Positions 1 through 5,753 of a DNA stretch of 10,805 nt are shown here, piece by piece. Source of the stretch: Bacillota bacterium (GTDB lineage Bacteria; Bacillota; Bacilli; Alicyclobacillales; Alicyclobacillaceae); contig JAKAXI010000038.1 of the NCBI GenBank assembly GCA_021816665.1, positions 1 through 10,805 of the forward strand. Reading direction: 5' to 3'. Position 1 is the first letter of the stretch; every line of letters starts with the position of its first letter. Under the pieces are notes generated by a model. The model made no database searches. It saw only the letters and a list, made by a program, of their open reading frames with translations, and had not been told where the DNA came from. Made by a program: the position numbers and the translations under genes.

Positions 1-540
1 GACCAGGCCGTTTGGCAGCATGTAGGCGTCGTCAGGCGTGTTCAGGTAGCCAGGTTGTGATCCCGCTACGCCCGGGTGTCCGTACGTCCAGACGATTTTT
101 TTCGTTTTGATGTCGATGAGTGCGATTACGTTGTTGTTTTCTTCGTTGATGATGATGTGCTTGTGATCGGGTGTGATGAACGAGTCGTCCGGTCCGAGCG
201 AGTTGACGCCAAACACGCCACCCGGGTTGATCGTCATCTGCCACAGCACTTTCTTCTGCGGGTTGACGATCAGGAGACGGTCGTTGCCGCGATCGGCGAT
301 GAGCAAGTCACCCGGCAGCGGGCCCTTCGGGACGGCGACGGGCTTTGTGGTTGCGCCTGCGGAGTTCGATCGCGCTGTGTTCGACCCGTTGGCACTGCCC
401 GTTTTGTTCGAGTGGGTTGCGCTTGTCGAGTTGGCGTTGGACCCGGTGCTGCCAGACGGTGCCTGGCCGCACGCGACGAGTCCGATGCAAGCTGCGACGG
501 TGCCTAGCGCGAGAAGGGGGCGACTCCAACGGTTTTTCAT
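1..540 (-). CDS. Beta-propeller lipoprotein (NHL/PQQ-like repeats), C-terminus outside window
   Basis: The frame stays open from an ATG at 540 to the left edge, giving 180 residues with no stop. The start has a GGGAGG site (548-553) with a 7-nt spacer. The N-terminus is a lipoprotein signal: basic MKNRWSR, a hydrophobic stretch, then LVAC with Cys24 as the likely lipidated residue (VAAC at Cys18 is a weaker alternative). Residues 27-65 are a Ser/Asn/Thr/Gly-rich linker. Two propeller-like blades follow: 79-101 (LLIADRGNDRLLIV, ending in VLWQ) and 130-153 (NNNVIALIDIKTKKIVWTYG). The later segment GSQPGYLNTPDDAYMLPNG resembles the loop between blades in NHL and PQQ-like propellers. It should sit on the outer face of the membrane. 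The gene lies 29 nt downstream of the Kelch lipoprotein and is probably co-transcribed with it and the two-component system. The ligand or partner cannot be read from the sequence. Confidence 0.85.
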   Translation of the reverse strand, partial: MKNRWSRPLLALGTVAACIGLVACGQAPSGSTGSNANSTSATHSNKTGSANGSNTARSNSAGATTKPVAVPKGPLPGDLLIADRGNDRLLIVNPQKKVLWQMTINPGGVFGVNSLGPDDSFITPDHKHIIINEENNNVIALIDIKTKKIVWTYGHPGVAGSQPGYLNTPDDAYMLPNGLV

Positions 541-569
541 AACTTGGCCTCCCGTATTGCGAAAAATTG

Positions 570-1652
570 TTACAGACTCAACTTCCACGCGGCGTTTGTC
601 GCCTGTGTATAGCTCGCGGTGGGCTCGCCTCCGGTTATGTAGCCGGTGTTGCCAGACTGCGCATAGCCCATGTCTGCGAGTGGCGACGGCAACTGACCGA
701 TGACCTTGACTTGCTTTGTCACTAGGTCGATCCCGTAGATTGTCGTACTTGGCTGCCCGTTCGCGAGTAAGCCGCCCGCGACAAGCAGGTAGCGACTGCC
801 GACGTGAAACGCTGCGGCTTTTTGCAACGCGTGCGGCAGATGCGCAATCAGTTGCACACCGTGGCTTGGTGACCACAGGTACACAGTGTTTGTAATAGAT
901 CCGCTAGTAGTCAACCCTCCAGCGTACGCAACAGAATTGCCGAGTGCCGTCGCGGCGATGTAGCGCAGGCCGACGGGCATGGTAAACACGTCGCGCAACG
1001 TGAGACCGCTGCTTCCAACACTGGCGAAGCGGACGGTACGGTTAAAAGCCTGTCCATTGTACCCGCCAACTATGAGTAGACCGCTTTGTCCTTGCCAACG
1101 GTAGGGCACGGCGGTTGCGTCAGACAGGTAGTCCGGCAGGGTGCCAGCGGAGGATACCTGGCCGTGGGAAACTTTCGTGATCGAGTTGTAAGAGGCGTTC
1201 TGGCCGCCGCCGAACACGTACAGCGCGGACCCGATGTAGCCTGCCGCGGCGTCATGCGTCGGTTGGGGCAGGTTGGCGAGCACCACGGGTGCGCCAGTCG
1301 GGTTGATGCGGACGACACCAGTCAGCGAATAGGCCCCTGTGTAGCCACCGGAGATGACCGGGTTGCCGGCGGGATCGATAGCCAAGGCATCGCCGAGCAT
1401 GTCGACGGGCAGGGTGTGCAGCGCTGTGAAGTGGACGGTGGGCCAGACGGGGGCCGTCGGTGTGGCGGCGCCGCTTTTCTTTGCCCCGGTAGTCGATGCG
1501 CTATTAGCCTTCCCGTTCTGACTGGTGTTGGTGGCCGCAGTGCCTGTTGTGTTGTTCGGGAAGACGGCCTGCCCACAGCCGGACAACATGCCGGCGAAGG
1601 TGAGGGTCGTGAGCGACAAGAGAGAGGTTTTCAGCAAGGTGCCAGGTTTCAT
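570..1652 (-). CDS. Kelch-motif lipoprotein, predicted six-bladed beta-propeller
   Basis: A 360-residue secreted lipoprotein. The signal peptide ends in the lipobox LSGC, with Cys26 the predicted lipid-anchored residue. Residues 31-67 are a Thr/Ser/Asn/Gly/Ala linker that would hold the domain off the membrane. Six double-glycine Kelch signatures then recur every 46-49 residues: VISGG (99-103), YVFGG (145-149), LIVGG (193-197), AYAGG (242-246), LVAGG (290-294) and YITGG (338-342). Six evenly spaced motifs predict a complete six-bladed propeller ending near the C-terminus. AAGGAGG at 1660-1666 with a 7-nt spacer supports the ATG at 1652. The gene begins 29 nt after the histidine kinase stop, so co-transcription is likely. 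Kelch propellers usually bind proteins or sugars, and a sensory or cell-wall-binding role is inference. The fold and lipoprotein calls are firm; the function is unknown. Confidence 0.9.
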   Translation of the reverse strand: MKPGTLLKTSLLSLTTLTFAGMLSGCGQAVFPNNTTGTAATNTSQNGKANSASTTGAKKSGAATPTAPVWPTVHFTALHTLPVDMLGDALAIDPAGNPVISGGYTGAYSLTGVVRINPTGAPVVLANLPQPTHDAAAGYIGSALYVFGGGQNASYNSITKVSHGQVSSAGTLPDYLSDATAVPYRWQGQSGLLIVGGYNGQAFNRTVRFASVGSSGLTLRDVFTMPVGLRYIAATALGNSVAYAGGLTTSGSITNTVYLWSPSHGVQLIAHLPHALQKAAAFHVGSRYLLVAGGLLANGQPSTTIYGIDLVTKQVKVIGQLPSPLADMGYAQSGNTGYITGGEPTASYTQATNAAWKLSL

Positions 1653-1681
1653 GTGGCCGCCTCCTTCGTGTCATGGTGTAC

Positions 1682-3259
1682 TTACAGGTTCGTTGCCGGG
1701 CGTCGCGGTACGACGACGGTAAACGTCGTGCCAACGCCAACGGTGCTTGCGACTTCAATCGTGCCGCCGTGCGCCTCGGCAAATCCTTTCGCGATGGCGA
1801 GGCCAAGGCCCATGCCGCCTGTGGTGCGTGAGCGGTTGTTGTCTGCCCGGTAGAAGCGGTCGAACACGTGCGGCAGGTGTTCAGGCGCGATCCCAGGACC
1901 TGTATCAGATACGGCCACGGTGACGGTGTCTGCGTCCGATGAGAGAGTGACGGTCACGCTGCCGCCACTCGGTGTATGTGTGAGCGCGTTGTCGACGAGG
2001 TTCACCAAGACCTGCGTCATGCGGTGCGGGTCGCCGAGGATCTCCCCGACAGGCTTGTCCAGGTCCACGCTGCCCTCGACGTGCATAGCGAGATCGACCT
2101 GGCGGGACTCGGCTTCGAGTGAAAAGTTCTCGACCACGCGCTGTGCGATGTCCGTGAGGTCGGTCTGCTGACGGTTCAAGGTCAACTGGCCTGCGTCTGC
2201 TAGGGAAAGTTGATGCAGGTCCTCAACGAGCCCGGACAGGCGGATGACTTCGTCGAGCATCGGCACAAACGTCTCAGGCGAGGCGCTTTTTAGACCTTGC
2301 TGGACAAGTTCGAGTTGGCCCTCGAGAATCGTCAGCGGTGTCCGCAGCTCGTGCGCGACGTCTGCGACCAACTGTTTGCGCACGTGTTCACCTGCTCGCA
2401 GTTGATCTCGCATTTGGTCAAAGGCCTTCGCCAGTTGCCCGACTTCGTCGCGGCCGCTGATGTTCACTGGCACATCCCAGTCGCCGCGGCCCATCTGCAG
2501 GATCGCCTTGGACAGTCGGTGCAATGGGTTGGTGAGACGCTTCGAGAGAAAGTAGCCCAACGTGAGCGCAACGCCAGTTGCGAGCAGCATCCCCCAGACG
2601 ATCGCGAACGTCATCGAGCGCATGACCTGGCTCTCCATGCTGAGCAGACCGCCAGGCCCCGTATCGCCGATGTAGAGCGTTCCAGAGAACTGGCTGCCGA
2701 TCTTGAGCGGGTAGCTGACCATGTGCACCGAATCGGTGTCTACGCTGGTGTAGGCGGAGGGGGCATCGTTGTCTCCACTGGTCACGTCGAGCACCTTGTG
2801 ACCGTTTGAGTCCACAACGATCAGACGGCTAACTTGTTCGTCCTGGTCACCTGAGCTGTTGTTTGTCGCAGAGTGGGCACTCTGAACTGTCGAACCATCT
2901 GGCGGCGTGACACCAGAACCGCCTGCAGACTGATTATTAACGACACGAGAACCTTTTGTCGTGCCTGAAGAGGGGCCCAAGCCGGTGACGGTCCGATCGC
3001 CGTGCTCCTCGGAGCTTTGTTCCCGCAGCAAGTCCTGCAAAATCGGAGCGGTTTGGTTCCAACTGTTGCCGCTGCTTGTGTAGTAGAAGCGGATGACACG
3101 CGCCCACTGGGAAGCTTCCTCCGATTCCGCGGTCGTCGCGTACTGGCGGAACTGGTGCACGAGGTAGCCGCGCGACAGTGTGAAAAAGGCGCCTGCCATC
3201 AACAGGACCAAGAGCGCCATGGATGCCAAAAGTTTTGTGCGAACCGTCACCGTGTTCAC
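1682..3259 (-). CDS. Sensor histidine kinase, BaeS/OmpR-partner type
   Basis: A membrane-bound kinase that would autophosphorylate and pass phosphate to the response regulator encoded just upstream. In the 525-residue form starting at GTG 3259, a membrane span lies at about 10-27. An extracytoplasmic domain (about 30-215) follows, with a Ser/Gly/Asn-rich low-complexity stretch near 90-137. A second span lies at about 217-237 and a HAMP domain at about 238-290. The HisKA H-box VAHELRTP has phospho-acceptor His303. HATPase_c motifs are the N-box NLVDNAL (420-426), G1 DTGPGI (452-457), F-box VFDRFYRA and G2 GMGLGLAIA (from 482). The frame is open up to a TTG at 3310, which would overlap the regulator gene by 14 bp but has no ribosome binding site. 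The GTG has a weak GCAGG (3267-3271) 7 nt upstream, so the start is uncertain by 17 codons. All catalytic motifs are intact. The signal is unknown. Confidence 0.93.
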   Translation of the reverse strand: MNTVTVRTKLLASMALLVLLMAGAFFTLSRGYLVHQFRQYATTAESEEASQWARVIRFYYTSSGNSWNQTAPILQDLLREQSSEEHGDRTVTGLGPSSGTTKGSRVVNNQSAGGSGVTPPDGSTVQSAHSATNNSSGDQDEQVSRLIVVDSNGHKVLDVTSGDNDAPSAYTSVDTDSVHMVSYPLKIGSQFSGTLYIGDTGPGGLLSMESQVMRSMTFAIVWGMLLATGVALTLGYFLSKRLTNPLHRLSKAILQMGRGDWDVPVNISGRDEVGQLAKAFDQMRDQLRAGEHVRKQLVADVAHELRTPLTILEGQLELVQQGLKSASPETFVPMLDEVIRLSGLVEDLHQLSLADAGQLTLNRQQTDLTDIAQRVVENFSLEAESRQVDLAMHVEGSVDLDKPVGEILGDPHRMTQVLVNLVDNALTHTPSGGSVTVTLSSDADTVTVAVSDTGPGIAPEHLPHVFDRFYRADNNRSRTTGGMGLGLAIAKGFAEAHGGTIEVASTVGVGTTFTVVVPRRPATNL

Positions 3260-3296
3260 CCGCTCGCCTGCTCTGAGTCCGTTTGCGCTGTGCCGC

Positions 3297-3980
3297 TTAT
3301 CCCTCGCCAAACCGGTACCCGACGCCGTAGACAGTCTGGATGATGCGTGGGTCTGCGGGGTCGTCTTCCATCTTTCTGCGCAGGTGACTGATGTGTGTGT
3401 CTACTGTGCGCTCGTACTGCAAGTAGTCAGTGCCCATTGCAGCTCTCGACAGCTGCAGCCGACTGTAGATCACGCCTGGCCGCTCTGCCAGAGTCAACAA
3501 GATTTTGAACTCTGTCGGGGTTAACTGGATTTCCTGGTCATTGCGCCAGACCTTAAATCGTTCGACGTCAATCGACACGTCGCCGCGGCGCAAAACCTGC
3601 GGTTCTTCCTGTGTGTCTTGTACGCGCCGGAGCACAGCGCGCACTCTGGCTGTCAATTCGCGCAAACCGAAAGGCTTGACCAAGTAGTCGTCGGCGCCAA
3701 TCTCGAGGCCGACGACGCGATCAGCTTCATCGGAACGGGCTGTCAGCAGGATAATTGCGACTTTGGAATCCTTGCGCAGTTCCCGGCAGACGTCAAGACC
3801 AGATATTTCAGGGAGCATCCAGTCGAGGACAATCAGGTCTGGATCCCACTCTTTTGCCAGAACGAGTGCCCGCTTTCCGTCGACCGCGGTGCGCACCTGA
3901 AAGCCTTCCCGCTCCAAAAACGGTTGAATCACATCGAGCACTTTTTGCTCGTCATCGACGACCAGAATTCTTTGTGCCAC
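3297..3980 (-). CDS. DNA-binding response regulator, OmpR/PhoB family
   Basis: A 227-residue cytoplasmic transcription factor and the likely phosphate acceptor of the adjacent kinase. The receiver domain (about 3-115) has every expected residue: acidic pair D9/D10, phospho-acceptor D53 in VLDWMLPEISG, T80 in LLTAR and K102 in VKPF. A winged-helix DNA-binding domain fills about 128-225, with the family signatures LTPTEFKILLTLAE, RTVDTHISHLRRKM and TVYGVGYRF. The frame is open to a TTG at 3998. The GTG at 3980 is preferred because GGAGG (3989-3993) lies 8 nt ahead of it and the protein then begins MAQRILVVDDE, typical of the family. The gene starts 14 nt after the DUF2231 stop and precedes the kinase by a few tens of bases. 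Targets are unknown; autoregulation of its own operon is plausible inference. Confidence 0.96.
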   Translation of the reverse strand: MAQRILVVDDEQKVLDVIQPFLEREGFQVRTAVDGKRALVLAKEWDPDLIVLDWMLPEISGLDVCRELRKDSKVAIILLTARSDEADRVVGLEIGADDYLVKPFGLRELTARVRAVLRRVQDTQEEPQVLRRGDVSIDVERFKVWRNDQEIQLTPTEFKILLTLAERPGVIYSRLQLSRAAMGTDYLQYERTVDTHISHLRRKMEDDPADPRIIQTVYGVGYRFGEG

Positions 3981-3988
3981 GGAATGCA

Positions 3989-3993
3989 CCTCC
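3989..3993 (-). promoter_or_regulatory. Ribosome binding site fixing the response regulator start
   Basis: GGAGG on the minus strand lies 8 nt before GTG 3980 and just inside the coding reach of the longer TTG (3998) reading. A ribosome using this site cannot start at the TTG, so the shorter protein is favoured. The site lies directly next to the stop codon of the upstream gene (3995-3997), consistent with coupled translation. Confidence 0.75.
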
Positions 3994-3994
3994 G

Positions 3995-4480
3995 TCAAGG
4001 CGAGACTGAAGAAGTCGCGTTGCTCGCCGCTGTTACGTGAACGCCAAGGCCATGGTCGTACACCATCGATCCGCCGATGAACCCGGTCACGCTGACCATC
4101 GCCATCGCACCAAGCGTCACGATAAAGGAGAGGAAAGACACTTTCTGCAACCTCGCCAAGAACACTTGCAGGCCAAACGAGATCACCAGAAGTACTCCAG
4201 TCAGTTCGCCGTCACGCTTGTGGATCGCGAGCGTTCCCGCCACACCGTTCGCCTGCGGATTCACGTAGTATTCACTGATGACTCCGGCAACTCCGGCCGC
4301 GATGGTCGCGATGATCGAGAGAATCAGCAGCATAAAGTAGAGTTTCGAAAAAAAGTCGTCTCTGCGCCAGAATAAGCCGATGAAACCTGCGAGCCCAGTC
4401 AAGTAAATGATGGCGATTGTAAAGTGAATCACCATCGGGTGAATCGTCGGAGGGAACAGGTGATACAGAGTCGCGAGCAA
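3995..4480 (-). CDS. DUF2231-type four-span membrane protein
   Basis: A 161-residue integral membrane protein and probable first gene of the minus-strand operon. The N-terminal signature FPPTIHPMVIHFTIAI matches the HPxxVHF hallmark of the DUF2231 (PF09990) family. Four hydrophobic spans follow at about 17-37, 46-66, 92-108 and 113-134, with a polar loop containing IHKRDG between spans 2 and 3. The C-terminal motif GGSMVYDHGLGV is also typical of the family. The conserved histidines are compatible with metal or haem binding, but that is inference and the family function is unknown. The frame is open to a TTG at 4531 and has an ATG at 4498, both with poor ribosome binding sites. TTG 4480 is preached by GAGGTG/GGGAG (4487-4496) at good spacing, so it is chosen. 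Its place ahead of a two-component system suggests a sensory or envelope role. Confidence 0.8.
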   Translation of the reverse strand: MLATLYHLFPPTIHPMVIHFTIAIIYLTGLAGFIGLFWRRDDFFSKLYFMLLILSIIATIAAGVAGVISEYYVNPQANGVAGTLAIHKRDGELTGVLLVISFGLQVFLARLQKVSFLSFIVTLGAMAMVSVTGFIGGSMVYDHGLGVHVTAASNATSSVSP

Positions 4481-4832
4481 GTTAATCTCCCACCTCATGC
4501 TGAGTTTGATGTGCCTTGTTTTCCTAGACAAGTCCCAAGAGAGGCGACGATACTTTCAAAGAGCAAGCATACTCGACTGCCTATTCGTTCGGGTGAACAA
4601 AGATTGGACAATCCATGGAAAAGTTATGGAGACTCCGTGGATTGGAATTGCAGTCGAAAAGCAACGGGTATTCGCTAGCGCATGTCCTGTGTTATGTTCA
4701 TTCTAAGGGATAAACAGGCTAGGTCCAACTACGGGAGCAATGCGGCATACTCGGAACTGAGCGAGTCTCGTGCAAACGGCATGGTGACGAACTTAGGAAC
4801 GATGACAGTGTCGCAGAAACGAGGTCTGTGAA
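4481..4832. other. Divergent intergenic region with one imperfect inverted repeat
   Basis: These 352 nt separate the minus-strand operon from the plus-strand LspA-like gene, so promoters for both should lie here. I see no convincing -35/-10 pair on either strand and no riboswitch or T-box signature. The one clear structure is an 11-bp inverted repeat, CAATCCATGGA (4609-4619) with TCCGTGGATTG (4634-4644), with a single mismatch and a 14-nt gap. It could be a regulator-binding site serving both directions. No plausible coding frame with a ribosome binding site is evident. Confidence 0.6.
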
Positions 4833-5342
4833 TTGCGGAAGGTCATAAGGCAGACGACTGCGTACCGATGGATTGGACTGGCCGTGGCTTGTGTCGTGTT
4901 TGGTGTTGACCGCACGTTTAAAGTTCTGACCAACGAGGGACGCCTGCACGGTAAGTTTGGCCCGCTTCAGTTGATCCCGCTGCACAACACCGGCGCCATG
5001 GGCGGCTCGTTTGCGCACGCCACTCTGTTGCTTGGTTTGATTGGCGTTGTCGTCATTTGCGGACTTCTCGTGATGTTCGTGCGCTATCGCCCACGGGCGA
5101 CGCGCACTCTGTACGGTGTGGCGTGGGGGTTTCTGTTCGGGGCAGCGGTTGGCAACACCTACGGGCGCATCGTCAACGGTTACGTCACTGACATGTTTCA
5201 CTTCCCAGGTGATCACGGTATTTTCAACTTTGCAGACGTATCGCTGCAGCTTGGCATCGTGCTGCTGCTGATACACGTCTTTCTCGGACAGCCAAAGGCT
5301 GTCGACGAGAGGCGGGAGCAAGAGGAGCGTAAGAGCGGCTAA
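4833..5342 (+). CDS. Divergent lipoprotein signal peptidase (signal peptidase II, LspA-like)
   Basis: A 169-residue membrane aspartic peptidase homologue; LspA removes signal peptides ahead of the lipidated Cys of prolipoproteins. Family landmarks appear in order: D26 with K30 in VDRTFK, HNTGAMGG (51-58), GNTYGRIVNGYVTDMFHF (107-124) and FNFAD (131-135). The catalytic Asp pair of characterised enzymes corresponds to D120 (in the VVDF position) and D135 (in NxAD), both present. The nearly invariant Asp of GNxxDR is Gly111 here, and the usual NTGAAFG is NTGAMGG. Four hydrophobic spans fit the fold, at about 12-30, 62-82, 92-108 and 134-151, followed by a charged tail. The start is a TTG with GAGGT (4821-4825) 7 nt upstream. 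Its back-to-back position with two lipoprotein genes suggests a dedicated processing role, as inference. It could be a paralogue rather than the housekeeping enzyme. Confidence 0.85.
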   Translation: MRKVIRQTTAYRWIGLAVACVVFGVDRTFKVLTNEGRLHGKFGPLQLIPLHNTGAMGGSFAHATLLLGLIGVVVICGLLVMFVRYRPRATRTLYGVAWGFLFGAAVGNTYGRIVNGYVTDMFHFPGDHGIFNFADVSLQLGIVLLLIHVFLGQPKAVDERREQEERKSG

Positions 5343-5450
5343 AGTTGGGCTATCACCCAAATGTGCGCTTGGTACGGGGCAAATACCGCCCCCGCAGCGC
5401 AGACGCGTACATATTTTGCAGCATGCCAGTCAGAAGGGAGTGCATGCAGA

Positions 5451-5582
5451 ATGTACGGTGGAACATTTGGAGGCTACACCCGTTGGGCGGTCGTGTTTTT
5501 GATCATCTTCGTCCTGTTCTTCCTACTCGTGCCGGGCTACATGGGCGGCGGCAGCTGTGCCGGAGGCGCAGGCGGTTATTGA
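5451..5582 (+). CDS. YjcZ-like tiny single-span glycine-rich protein
   Basis: A 43-residue protein with three parts: a Gly/Tyr-rich head MYGGTFGGYT, one hydrophobic span at about 12-28 (WAVVFLIIFVLFFLLVP), and a Gly-rich tail GYMGGGSCAGGAGGY. This layout matches the small YjcZ-type sporulation-associated proteins of Bacillales, which have a GGYGG-like head and a single membrane helix. The frame is open upstream to 5361, but the ATG at 5451 has AAGGGAG (5434-5440) with a 10-nt spacer and gives the usual family length. The gene lies 108 nt after the LspA-like gene and just before a strong hairpin. Family members are usually made during sporulation. I could not identify a sporulation sigma-factor promoter with confidence. 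The role is unknown. Confidence 0.75.
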   Translation: MYGGTFGGYTRWAVVFLIIFVLFFLLVPGYMGGGSCAGGAGGY

Positions 5583-5594
5583 TCGACCCCCAAA

Positions 5595-5630
5595 GTGTGC
5601 AGGTGGACCGGGACCGGTTCACCTGCACAC
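5595..5630 (+). terminator. Strong hairpin, probable terminator after the YjcZ-like gene
   Basis: GTGTGCAGGTG (5595-5605) pairs perfectly with CACCTGCACAC (5620-5630). Pairing continues inward through one G-U and four Watson-Crick pairs, giving a 16-bp stem with a GGAC loop. It begins 13 nt after the YjcZ-like stop codon. The downstream sequence has no immediate T-run (only TTTT about 17 nt later), so factor-independent termination may be inefficient. It separates the small gene from the PBP2 gene and could also protect the mRNA 3' end. Confidence 0.6.
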
Positions 5631-5753
5631 GCTTGCCTCTCGACGATTTTCCTCAAACTCCCTCCCTAGATAAAACAGCTTTCGATGGAAGTGGAATAGT
5701 ATACTAGACTGCGTGTGACCACGACTTCGGAAGAGATGCGAGGGGGGTCCGCG

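Noticed and set aside
4719..5360. 213-codon open frame antisense to the LspA-like gene
   Set aside because: It lies opposite a gene with clear family motifs and a ribosome binding site, and its own translation shows no recognisable domain.
5345..5360. Terminator after the LspA-like gene
   Set aside because: TTGGG and CCCAA can form only a 5-bp stem with a 6-nt loop, and no T-run follows.
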